Source of the DNA: an uncultured archaeon
GTDB lineage: Archaea; Altiarchaeota; Altiarchaeia; IMC4; SCGC-AAA252-I15
NCBI GenBank assembly: GCA_902384455.1
Contig: CABMCB010000025.1
Coordinates: 1 to 47,687, forward strand
Direction: 5' to 3'
DNA: 47,687 nt
The notes under the pieces are model-generated. The model saw only the letters and a program-made list of their open reading frames with translations. It was not told the origin of the DNA and ran no database searches. The position numbers and the translations under genes are program-made. Within the stretch, counting starts at the first letter, position 1, and each line of letters opens with the position of its first letter. This document shows, one piece after another, positions 16,105 to 23,647 of the stretch.

Positions 16105-16658
16105 ACGCACTGACTGCAAAAGCGGAACTGTCGGCATACTGGCGGTTTGTCCGTCAGATGCCTGTGGTGGCGGTCGAAGCGCTAGACGAGGACCTCCTCA
16201 TCCTGAATAGGCGACGGCGACTGATTATTTGCGAAGTGAAAGTCAGCATCGCGGACATGCGGCACGACATCGAGAAGCAGAAGCACGACTACATTTACCG
16301 GGAACTCGGGTTGGACAAGCTCCCTGGACAGAAACCAATCAAGGATTGGGTACCCTGGGAAATACCGAGCATGTTCTACTTTGGTGTGCCACGCGAAATT
16401 GAGGTGAAGGCAAGGGAAGTGCGCGATGAGCTTTACCCGTATGCGGGTTTGCTGTCCATCCGAGGTGAGGGTACCCCACACTTTCGCGGCCACCGGATTG
16501 CCGTCATATATGGCGCGAAGATTATCCACAAGAAGCCACTCACCGAAGCACAGATTGAACGTGTAGTGAAGGCACAGTCAGCGTCCATTGCAAACGCATA
16601 TTCTAAGATTGCGTCCTGGTCCCCGCTTGTCGAGGCTTACACGAAGGTGCGCGAATGA
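16101..16658 (+). CDS. PD-(D/E)XK nuclease-like protein
   Basis: 185 residues, ATGA overlap with the previous stop. Residues about 29-50 read DEDLLILNRRRRL then IICEVKVSIADMRHD, the D ... E-x-K arrangement of the restriction-endonuclease fold. KQKHDYIYREL and FYFGVPREI follow as in MmcB/YraN-like nucleases. Probably a DNA repair or recombination nuclease. The family assignment is by motif only. Confidence 0.65.
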   Translation: MNALTAKAELSAYWRFVRQMPVVAVEALDEDLLILNRRRRLIICEVKVSIADMRHDIEKQKHDYIYRELGLDKLPGQKPIKDWVPWEIPSMFYFGVPREIEVKAREVRDELYPYAGLLSIRGEGTPHFRGHRIAVIYGAKIIHKKPLTEAQIERVVKAQSASIANAYSKIASWSPLVEAYTKVRE

Positions 16659-17479
16659 CCTGGCACCCGCCGAAGTTTGATAAACATGCCTTCGCTGGCA
16701 AGCGCTCGAAAGCCGTGTCCGCCACCAAGACCCGGTCCGGGTGGGATTCTACCGGCATCTCGTTTGGCGACCTCGGTAGTATGCACATCGCCCGTCGGGA
16801 ACGCAGGCAAGAGCGCCGGCTTCCAACACCGAAATGGGCTGTGCGCAATGATTGGTTGCAGGAACTCATCGTCGCCTATCTTGAAGAACGGTTCTACGTC
16901 AAACCGAATTATCTGCTGACCCTGATTGAACGGCTGAAGGTGGCGCGGGCCGCGGCAGAATACTACTGCCCGCAGAAGCGAGTGCTGCTGGAAGAATGGC
17001 TGGAAGATTATCATAGCCTCTGTGTTTATGGACGGCGGGATTTGACAGATGAAGAAGCCATTAAAGCCTTTGCCACCTTGCGTTGTAACAAAGGGCAACT
17101 GCCGTTGAACGCAGACATTGCCAGGGAGTATCTGGCACAGAAGAAAATCCACGACCTTGAAATCCAGATTCAAAACATTGACACCGATATCGTCTTGACT
17201 GAACGTGGTCATGCAGAGGTTATTGCCGCCATCGTGTATTTGTATTATCGGCTTGGGTGGGACTCCGTTGCTGTTGCCGAACAGTTGGCGCTGAAGAGCC
17301 CACACGTCCGCCAGGTGCTCGCCCGCTTGCATGCTACCTGGAATCAAACCCTGTCACATCTCTGGCCTCAAATTGATGAGGCCGGTGAAGACCAAGGGAA
17401 CCGTACCAGCGGAGTTCACGGTGCTGGCCCGGCCGAGTCGCTGCCCGAGGAACCACTAGAAAGGTTCTTCAATGCATAA
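16655..17479 (+). CDS. Hypothetical protein with a sigma-region-4-like HTH
   Basis: 274 residues, ATGA overlap. The N-terminal part is basic (KRSKAVSATKTRSGWDSTG). Towards the C-terminus EVIAAIVYLYYRLGWDSVAV then AEQLALKSPHVRQVLARL (about 190-230) resembles the HTH of sigma region 4 or related transcription factors. Could be a phage transcription regulator for later genes; no region-2 motif is seen, so a complete sigma factor is unlikely. A disordered, acidic tail follows. Confidence 0.65.
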   Translation: MTWHPPKFDKHAFAGKRSKAVSATKTRSGWDSTGISFGDLGSMHIARRERRQERRLPTPKWAVRNDWLQELIVAYLEERFYVKPNYLLTLIERLKVARAAAEYYCPQKRVLLEEWLEDYHSLCVYGRRDLTDEEAIKAFATLRCNKGQLPLNADIAREYLAQKKIHDLEIQIQNIDTDIVLTERGHAEVIAAIVYLYYRLGWDSVAVAEQLALKSPHVRQVLARLHATWNQTLSHLWPQIDEAGEDQGNRTSGVHGAGPAESLPEEPLERFFNA

Positions 17480-18131
17480 AATCCTTGTTGGTATCAAGTC
17501 CTGCTGGAAATATGCTGACCGGCGTCAAGCATGCCGAGAGACTTGGTTGCGGGACTGCGCATGGCCCTATAGGTTCTACGTCGGTCAGCACAAACCTTTG
17601 AAGCCGTTCGGTTCTTTGACTTCCAATCTAACGGGTGAACAGGACATTGAGTGTGTTGCTGTTCCCGATGACTTCAAGAACATTGGGCCGAAGATTCAGC
17701 GCATGGCGCAGTGGGCTGTAGAGGAAAAGGCAAGCCACCTAATCGTTGCTGATGATGACACCTACTGGCGGCCGGAGCGAGTGAAGGCTTTGCTTCGTCG
17801 CACGGAAAAGATTGGCGCGGACGTCTGCGCTCACATGCGTGTTGACCCCATCTATCCGCAAGGTTCCTTCTATGTTTTGCGGCCGAAGGCATATACCGCT
17901 CTTGCCGGAAGCCTATTGATGGACGTTGCCACGGTACCAGATGATGTACTCGTTGGCAGGGTGCTTTTGAATCATGTTGTCTGGCACCATACCAACGACA
18001 TCCATGTCGGCCCGAGGTGGTCCGAACAGCAGCCACGGCCATGTAATGACATAGTGTCAACCCACAAGTGTTTGCCAGCAGACATGCTGCATGCACATGA
18101 ACTTTGGAAGTCAGCATATGGGATTAGTTAG
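17472..18131 (+). CDS. GT31-like glycosyltransferase (1 of 3)
   Basis: 219 residues, 8-nt overlap with the previous gene. Starts MHKILVGIKSCWKYADRRQA followed by CRETWL, the R-x-TW motif of GT31 (beta-3-galactosyltransferase) enzymes. It has the metal-binding ADDDTYW and PDDVLVG, which parallels the family E-D-V-x-x-G. A GT-A fold enzyme that would use a UDP-sugar in the host cytoplasm. The acceptor (virion protein, host surface or DNA) is unknown. Confidence 0.8.
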   Translation: MHKILVGIKSCWKYADRRQACRETWLRDCAWPYRFYVGQHKPLKPFGSLTSNLTGEQDIECVAVPDDFKNIGPKIQRMAQWAVEEKASHLIVADDDTYWRPERVKALLRRTEKIGADVCAHMRVDPIYPQGSFYVLRPKAYTALAGSLLMDVATVPDDVLVGRVLLNHVVWHHTNDIHVGPRWSEQQPRPCNDIVSTHKCLPADMLHAHELWKSAYGIS

Positions 18132-19017
18132 GGTAAAGCTCAAAAGCAACGGCAGTACCCCGGTGCTCGATGCCGGCGCCGCCTATACCCTCATCAAACT
18201 AGGTGCGGCGACGTACATTGAGGGCACTCTACCGACCGAAGTGCCCGTTGAAACGACCGGGTTCGGGCAGGCCAAGCGGCTAATTGCTATCATCACGTGC
18301 CACGGTAGGAAGTTCTTAGAGCAGGCCGAATCACAGCGACTGACATGGGTTCCGGAATGTGCGAAGTACGGATTTGACGTCCGGTTCTTCCTTGGGAAGT
18401 CAGAACGGCCAGCACGTGAAGATGAGATTTACCTTGACGTTGACGACGGGTATGCCGGGCTTCCTGCAAAGGTCCGGGCGATGTTCGCTTGGTCGGTTGA
18501 GCACGGTTACGACTACACCCTCAAGACGGACGATGACGTTTACATCATTCCATACCGGCTCGATAAGGCCCCAGTTGCACCGCACGACTTCGTCGGCCGA
18601 TTTCGTGTGCCGAGCGGTGGCTACCCTGCGGAATATGCAAGTGGCTTCGCCTATTGGTTGAGTAAGAAGGCCGCTGGCCATGTTGCCAACGCCCCGTTGA
18701 ATCCAGATTGGGCAGAGGATAGATATGTTGCCAATGCTCTAGCCATAGAGGGTATCTTCGGGATGTCTGACTGGATTAGCTATGTCGCGCCAGCCCCGCC
18801 TCTAGCGCCAGATGTCATCATCCGTTGTGGTATTAGTGCTGCCACCGTATTTTGCCAGTTCAACGCAAAAGAAATGGGCCGTATGCACCTCCTGTTCAAG
18901 AGCCGGCCAGCGATGTTCTCGCCGCCAACGTTGAGAGAAGCTCCGCGGCGTCCTTGCACACTTGAACAATTGATGAAGCCATGCCAAGATAAAATCCCGA
19001 ATAGGCTAGGAGGCTAA
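18118..19017 (+). CDS. GT31-like glycosyltransferase (2 of 3)
   Basis: 299 residues from ATG 18118, overlapping the previous gene by 14 nt. An N-terminal extension of about 60 residues precedes the catalytic part. RLTWVPECAKYGFDVRFFLG and TDDDVYI are the R-x-TW, FLG and DDD motifs of GT31; AEDRYVANAL parallels the E-D-V motif. The catalytic part resembles the proteins at 17472 and 19804, suggesting duplication inside the island. Confidence 0.8.
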   Translation: MGLVRVKLKSNGSTPVLDAGAAYTLIKLGAATYIEGTLPTEVPVETTGFGQAKRLIAIITCHGRKFLEQAESQRLTWVPECAKYGFDVRFFLGKSERPAREDEIYLDVDDGYAGLPAKVRAMFAWSVEHGYDYTLKTDDDVYIIPYRLDKAPVAPHDFVGRFRVPSGGYPAEYASGFAYWLSKKAAGHVANAPLNPDWAEDRYVANALAIEGIFGMSDWISYVAPAPPLAPDVIIRCGISAATVFCQFNAKEMGRMHLLFKSRPAMFSPPTLREAPRRPCTLEQLMKPCQDKIPNRLGG

Positions 19018-19018
19018 A

Positions 19019-19807
19019 GTGGTGCTGGACAAGGTCGCCATCCTAATCAAGACGTTCCTGCGCGACGAGTATCTATATGAGACGGTCCGAACCATCCTCA
19101 AAGAGATGCCGGAAGCGCAACTCATTGTTGTGGATGATGGACACATTCCCGTCATGAAGACCTACCTCTATCACGGGCTTATCAACGAAGGGCACGTAGT
19201 TGAACTATGCCCATTCGATAGCGGTTTCGGTTATAAGAGCAACCGTGGTGCTGCACTTTGTACCCGACCATATTTGCTGATAGGCTCTGATGATTTTGAC
19301 TTCCACGGCGCCCGCCCCGGCATCGAGAAGCTGGTGGCTGTGTTAGAAGCTGGCGCGGCAGACATTGCAAGTGGTCGTGTGCATAACAATCGGTACGAAG
19401 GCCGGCTCACTGAGGTGGATGGTACTGTCCATGAGACTTACATTGACTTGAGTCATCCTTGCGAAGAAATCCCTGGCATCAAATACTACCCGTGCGACCT
19501 CACGGTGAACTACTCCCTCATCTGTGCCTCTATTCTTGGTCCGGGTAAGATTCACTGGGACGATGACGTGAAGATTGGCGGCGGAGAACATGGTGCGTTC
19601 TTTGTGGATGTTAAGCGTGCGGGGCACCGTGTGGTGTACGTTGAAGGGGTCAACATCAACGAGCAACGTTCAAAGCCTATGGACCCTCATTATGGTGCCT
19701 TCCGCGGGCGGGCCAGGCAGCCAGAGCGCCCGTGTTTCGACCGTCGCGGTGTGAAACAGTACTACTGCTTCGGCGGTAACCCAGACATCAGCTACGGGCC
19801 TAAATGA
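19019..19807 (+). CDS. GT-A family glycosyltransferase
   Basis: 262 residues from a GTG with AGGAGG 5 nt upstream. LDKVAILIKTFLRDEYLYE and LIVVDDGH are the opening of GT2/GT-A folds. GSDDFDF gives the metal-binding acidic motif, and WDDDVKIGGGEHGAFFVDV resembles the acceptor loop G-E-x-x-F-F of beta-4-GalNAc transferases. Located between two GT31-like genes and ATGA-coupled to the next. Confidence 0.8.
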   Translation: MVLDKVAILIKTFLRDEYLYETVRTILKEMPEAQLIVVDDGHIPVMKTYLYHGLINEGHVVELCPFDSGFGYKSNRGAALCTRPYLLIGSDDFDFHGARPGIEKLVAVLEAGAADIASGRVHNNRYEGRLTEVDGTVHETYIDLSHPCEEIPGIKYYPCDLTVNYSLICASILGPGKIHWDDDVKIGGGEHGAFFVDVKRAGHRVVYVEGVNINEQRSKPMDPHYGAFRGRARQPERPCFDRRGVKQYYCFGGNPDISYGPK

Positions 19808-20442
19808 AAACCCTCATTGCAATCCTGAGCTGCCACGCTCACAAAGAGCAAGACCACGTCTGCCGGCAGACATGGGTGCCCGCGGGTGGCTATCGGTTCT
19901 TTCTTGGTCGTGACCCTAATTTTGGCGCAAGCGGTGCGGCCCCGCTGCAAGATGAAGAGTTCCTGGACGTGCCAGACGATTATCTAGGACTACCGTTTAA
20001 GACGCAGGCGGCTTGTCGTTGGGCACTCACACACGGCTACGACTTCTTGTTCAAATGCGATAACGATACTTATGTCCATGTACCGCGTTTGCTGGCCAGT
20101 GGGTTTGAGGACCGCGATTATACCGGGTGGGACTGGGAAGGACATGGAGGCTATTGTAGCGGCGGTGCGGGTTACTGGCTGTCGCGGGTAGCAATGCAGC
20201 ACATCGCAAACGCAACCCTTATTATGGATTATGCGGACACAACTCGCGGGAGCCTCAAGGGGGAAGACCTACAAATCGGTGAAGTGTTGCGGAATCAAGG
20301 CATAACACCCAACGGTGATGAACGGTATAGGCTTCACCTCCCTGGCCCAGAACCTGGCAATGACATTATCACTCTACATGATGTGCGCAACCCGTGCAAG
20401 GGTCAACGCATGTTTGACGTCCACCGGAGTGCCAATGAATAG
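19804..20442 (+). CDS. GT31-like glycosyltransferase (3 of 3)
   Basis: 212 residues, ATGA overlap. MKTLIAILSCHAHKEQ, CRQTWVPAGGYRFFLG and FKCDNDTYVHVP are the GT31 series. The DDD metal motif is D-N-D here, an allowed-looking variant. GGAGYWLSRVA and GEDLQIGEVL match the substrate and E-D-V regions. Third paralogue of the island. Confidence 0.8.
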   Translation: MKTLIAILSCHAHKEQDHVCRQTWVPAGGYRFFLGRDPNFGASGAAPLQDEEFLDVPDDYLGLPFKTQAACRWALTHGYDFLFKCDNDTYVHVPRLLASGFEDRDYTGWDWEGHGGYCSGGAGYWLSRVAMQHIANATLIMDYADTTRGSLKGEDLQIGEVLRNQGITPNGDERYRLHLPGPEPGNDIITLHDVRNPCKGQRMFDVHRSANE

Positions 20443-21646
20443 CTTCGACGTTTGGGACACACTTATTGGCCGACGTTTCTTTGACGATGCTCGTCGGCGC
20501 CACGGCCTGCCGGTGCCTGGCAACGAGCCACAACGAGTCCTCCAACTTGAATTGGACCAGTGCTTCCCTATACTTGAAAATGTTAAGAAGGTTGCTCCCA
20601 GCGACCTGTTGCTGAGCGACTACGACCTGCCGATTCTTGAACCCATTGTCCGCCAAATCACAGGCTTGCAGAACGAATTGAAGGTCACAAACGACGGCAA
20701 ATATAATGACTGGGTCTGGCAGGGACTGCCTATCGCCGAGCACACTGGTGACAGTGCCAGGAGCGATGGCACGTGTGAACGTCACGGCATAAAATTCAAT
20801 CACACGGTGCTGACACGGTTCACGCAGGCGGAGGAAGAGGTAAACAAACACCTCCCCGCTCTTGCCTTACTTATGCGAGAGGCACGATTGACAACTTGGG
20901 CGCCGGACCCCATCGAGCGCGACTTCCAGTTGCTACAGGTTCAGGCTAACCTGCCATTCCTATTCGCTGCCTCTGTGCTAGTTCACAGACGGGTGCTGGC
21001 TGGTGGATTCAAACGATTGTTGTTGGCGAGCCGTGACTGCTGGCTGTGGCACCAGTTATTCACTGCCCTGAACCTTGGCGGCGAATACGACGTGGTGTAC
21101 TGGCTTACGAGCAGGTTGGTGCGGTATTTCCCATCCGAAACATATAAACGGTATCTTGCCGGCCTCCTGTCTGTGCCAGCATTGGCGGTTGACCTGTGCG
21201 GGTTCGGTACCTCCCTGCGGCACGCAGTTGGAGCCAATAGCCTAGAACTGGTTGGGTACGGTGATTGTAAGGTGGAGTGCGTCCTCCGTGGATGGATGGA
21301 TGAACTCTCAAATTTTGCCAGACATCCGATGGTTGCAGATGTCAATGCTGAAGGTCGGGCGGTGTACGCAAACCCATTGAACATTACCTGGGAGGCCGTG
21401 CGACCGCTCGCGGTTATGCACGAAGCGTTCATGCGCGGCGTGCGTCTGGTCTCACACTATGATTTCACCAAAGACATCAACGCAAGTTCGGATGCCCTGT
21501 ACGCGGTATTGGAAGGCGGGCTTCGGCGCTTGTGCGACTATCATGTAGCACTTGGTACGATGAAAGATTTCCGGGTTAGCGAAGCACAGGCTACGGCAGA
21601 CCTCATTAAGGCTGCCGGGCCGCTCCCAGAAGGGTTGATTGTATGA
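20435..21646 (+). CDS. HAD-like protein of the glycosylation island
   Basis: 403 residues from ATG 20435 with GGAG upstream, overlapping the previous gene by 8 nt. Begins MNSFDVWDTLIGRRFF: D-x-W-D-T-L is the nucleophile motif of HAD-fold phosphatases as found in some surface-polysaccharide proteins. KRLLLASRDCWLWHQLF could carry the second motif (Ser). Possibly a sugar-phosphate phosphatase or a two-domain biosynthesis protein. The remaining 250 residues I do not recognise. Confidence 0.7.
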   Translation: MNSFDVWDTLIGRRFFDDARRRHGLPVPGNEPQRVLQLELDQCFPILENVKKVAPSDLLLSDYDLPILEPIVRQITGLQNELKVTNDGKYNDWVWQGLPIAEHTGDSARSDGTCERHGIKFNHTVLTRFTQAEEEVNKHLPALALLMREARLTTWAPDPIERDFQLLQVQANLPFLFAASVLVHRRVLAGGFKRLLLASRDCWLWHQLFTALNLGGEYDVVYWLTSRLVRYFPSETYKRYLAGLLSVPALAVDLCGFGTSLRHAVGANSLELVGYGDCKVECVLRGWMDELSNFARHPMVADVNAEGRAVYANPLNITWEAVRPLAVMHEAFMRGVRLVSHYDFTKDINASSDALYAVLEGGLRRLCDYHVALGTMKDFRVSEAQATADLIKAAGPLPEGLIV

Positions 21647-22245
21647 ATCCACAACAAGTGTACGACCTCTACCGCAAGGACCCGCTGCAAGATATGTGGG
21701 ACTACTCGCCGATGCTGCGCGACGTCGCCAAGGGCAACATTCTTGAAATTGGCGCCCGTGGTGGTGTAAGTACAGCCGCTTTTCTGCTTGGTGTTGAGGC
21801 TAACGGCGGCCACGTCTACAGCATGGACATCAATCCGGATTGCGCCACTTTGTACGAAGGCCATCCGCAATGGACGTTCATCCACGCAAATAGCGGCAAC
21901 GTGGAGGATATGCGGAAGGCAGTGAGACAGTTCAAATTCGATGGCTGGCTTGATATTCTGCTTATTGACGGTGACCACAGTTACGATGCCGTTTGCCGGG
22001 ACATCGGTAATTGGGTCCAATGGGTTTGCAAGGGCGGGCTCATTTTCATGCACGACGTTGACCCACAGGTTTCAGCCGAGCAGATTGCCGCGTGGGGTTG
22101 GGTTAAGGATGAGCCTCGCCGAGCGTACGATGAGTTCGTTGCCGCGACAGGTTGGGAGGCTAGTATCCTTCCTGGCCGGTTCGGCATGGGCCGGATTGTT
22201 AAAGGGCAATTGAGCGGGATTGATTCTCACTCCAAATCCCTGTAA
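21643..22245 (+). CDS. SAM-dependent methyltransferase, class I
   Basis: 200 residues, ATGA overlap. ILEIGARGGVSTAAF (E-x-G-x-x-G-G SAM loop, about 33-47), YSMDINPD, LLIDGDHSYDAVCRDIGNW and GGLIFMHDV match the Methyltransf_24 type that modifies sugars or small polyketide-like molecules. As the last gene of the glycosyltransferase island it probably methylates a sugar added by its neighbours. DNA methylation is less likely because no target-recognition part is present. Confidence 0.85.
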   Translation: MNPQQVYDLYRKDPLQDMWDYSPMLRDVAKGNILEIGARGGVSTAAFLLGVEANGGHVYSMDINPDCATLYEGHPQWTFIHANSGNVEDMRKAVRQFKFDGWLDILLIDGDHSYDAVCRDIGNWVQWVCKGGLIFMHDVDPQVSAEQIAAWGWVKDEPRRAYDEFVAATGWEASILPGRFGMGRIVKGQLSGIDSHSKSL

Positions 22246-22277
22246 CATCTTCAAATTGTCTTGAACCAGCAGCGCCG

Positions 22278-22320
22278 AACAGGGGACCGTAAGCCGGGCG
22301 GCGTTAATGAATGCCCTGTT
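22278..22320. repeat. Inverted repeat upstream of the protease gene
   Basis: AACAGGG (22278-22284) and CCCTGTT (22314-22320) are perfect inverted copies with a 29-nt loop, 15 nt before the protease ATG. It may form a leader hairpin affecting translation. No T-run is seen. Confidence 0.3.
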
Positions 22321-22335
22321 AGAGAAGGAACCGCT

Positions 22336-23211
22336 ATGCGCATCTCTAACCCACTCCGTATTGTATCTTCGCTGGCCTTTGGCCTTGTGGTGGTCTTGGC
22401 CGGCCTAACTTTTGGGTCCCACTTTAACCCTGCGCCGCCAGAAGTTCCATACCAAGCTCCTCGCCCGCCACTCCCTATTGAACTCCCACCGATAACACCT
22501 CCCGCGCCGACACATGCCTCTGAATTCCTTCAAAAACTCGAGAAGGCCACAAATCCTCTCTATGCAGACGTAGATGGCAACGTCCGTTTCATCTGCACCG
22601 CCACTGCCATCCAAAAGATTCCGACGGGATATATTTTCCTCACTGCCCGCCATTGTGTTGCCGACCCAAGGCTGCAGGGTTGGTTCGTTGTGATTGATAA
22701 GAAATCAGACACTCCCTACATCAAGGCTACAGTGCTGCTAGCAGGTGACCTCTACACCGATGCTGCGCTTTTGCAGGTGAACACACTACTGGACATCCCG
22801 ACGGTGCCACTTGGCGACGAGAGGCTCCTCAGCATTAGTAGCCGTGTAGAGTATTTCGGCTTCCCACAAAACTTAGGCAAGTTCTATTTTGAAGGATACG
22901 TGACTTCCCTCAAGATTGGCCCGCCGGCTTACAGTGACCCGCAATGGAACGGCGACCTAGGACTTACCATCCAAATCGGGCCAGGGAGTTCGGGTTCCGC
23001 CCTAGTGGACCCACAGCAGGAAGCCATTGTTGGCGTTGTCACTGGCGTTACCTATAGCCGTTTAGGTGGGCCGATTCTAAGCATGGCCACACCCGTCTCC
23101 AAGGTGCGCGTGCTGGTAAGCGACTACAAGGCCGGCCGCACAAAGTCGGCGGTGGACGTGGGACTCTTCGACAGGATTTTCGGTATTGGACCGTTCGGCC
23201 GCCATAACTAA
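22336..23211 (+). CDS. Membrane-anchored trypsin-like serine protease
   Basis: 291 residues from ATG 22336 with AGAAGGA upstream. A signal-anchor helix (SLAFGLVVVLAGLTFG, about 12-27) is followed by a Pro-rich stalk (32-60), then a chymotrypsin-fold domain. Catalytic triad by motif: His106 (LTARHCV), Asp142 (LYTDAALLQV), Ser219 (GPGSSGSALV). It would sit on the outer face of the cytoplasmic membrane or be exported. A phage-coded extracytoplasmic protease in an early region is unusual. It may cut host envelope proteins; the substrate is unknown. Confidence 0.88.
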   Translation: MRISNPLRIVSSLAFGLVVVLAGLTFGSHFNPAPPEVPYQAPRPPLPIELPPITPPAPTHASEFLQKLEKATNPLYADVDGNVRFICTATAIQKIPTGYIFLTARHCVADPRLQGWFVVIDKKSDTPYIKATVLLAGDLYTDAALLQVNTLLDIPTVPLGDERLLSISSRVEYFGFPQNLGKFYFEGYVTSLKIGPPAYSDPQWNGDLGLTIQIGPGSSGSALVDPQQEAIVGVVTGVTYSRLGGPILSMATPVSKVRVLVSDYKAGRTKSAVDVGLFDRIFGIGPFGRHN

Positions 23212-23232
23212 ACTCCCGGAGGTGTTTATGCC

Positions 23233-23439
23233 ATGCTGCCATACACGGGCAAGTGTTGGGGTGTTGCTGATGCCAGGGAAGAAGGCGAACTAGAACGGTT
23301 GACCAACAATCTCCGGCCACAGGAGAAAGAAGCCCACAGCCTGCTGATTGGTGCTATGAACCAATACATACGGACCACTGGCACCCAGTACACCCGTACC
23401 ATTGACGAGGTCGTGGAAGAAGGCGAGTCTTCTGGATGA
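23233..23439 (+). CDS. Hypothetical small protein
   Basis: 68 residues, acidic, starting MLPYTGKCWGVADAREEGEL and ending VVEEGESSG. GGAGG lies 11 nt upstream, slightly far. An overlapping 21-codon ORF from 23227 has better spacing, which leaves the start uncertain. No recognised family. A hairpin with the GTACTAGTAC palindrome follows. Confidence 0.6.
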   Translation: MLPYTGKCWGVADAREEGELERLTNNLRPQEKEAHSLLIGAMNQYIRTTGTQYTRTIDEVVEEGESSG

Positions 23440-23463
23440 GGTCTGTTGTGTGCTCCGCCAGTT

Positions 23464-23487
23464 TTGGTACTAGTACGGGAGTACCAA
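23464..23487. promoter_or_regulatory. Operator-like palindrome GTACTAGTAC nested in a hairpin
   Basis: GTACTAGTAC at 23467-23476 is identical to 4846-4855. TTGGTAC (23464-23470) and GTACCAA (23481-23487) also form a perfect 7-bp stem around it. A further AGTACT lies at 23504-23509, directly before the candidate -35. Likely a regulator site, with a possible terminator role for the upstream gene. Confidence 0.5.
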
Positions 23488-23510
23488 GTCAAAATGGGAG
23501 GAAAGTACTA

Positions 23511-23539
23511 TTGTCGTTTGCTCGCGCCTACTCCATAAT
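23511..23539 (+). promoter_or_regulatory. Candidate sigma70 promoter, possibly leaderless
   Basis: TTGTCG (23511-23516), 17-bp spacer, CATAAT (23534-23539). The first ATG is at 23546, 7 nt after the -10, and has no ribosome binding site, so transcription may start at the codon itself. Confidence 0.6.
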
Positions 23540-23545
23540 GTAGAC

Positions 23546-23647
23546 ATGAAAGAGCAAATACAAACCAGCAAGTTCACCCTAGCCATATACGTTCTGGCCG
23601 CGGTTGGCAGCTTCCTGGCTTCCTTTGCTTATGTGTGGAGCCGGTAA
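23546..23647 (+). CDS. Small single-pass membrane protein, possibly leaderless
   Basis: 33 residues, MKEQIQTSKFTLAIYVLAAV then GSFLASFAYVWSR: charged start, one hydrophobic helix (about 10-30), Arg end. No Shine-Dalgarno site, but a good promoter places the transcript start at the ATG. The stop is immediately followed by the GTG of the SNF2 helicase, so it may act as a leader for coupled translation. Function unknown. Confidence 0.55.
   Translation: MKEQIQTSKFTLAIYVLAAVGSFLASFAYVWSR

Noticed and set aside
23227..23292. 21-codon ORF overlapping the start of 23233-23439
   Set aside because: Good ribosome site spacing but no protein-like features. The longer frame is preferred.
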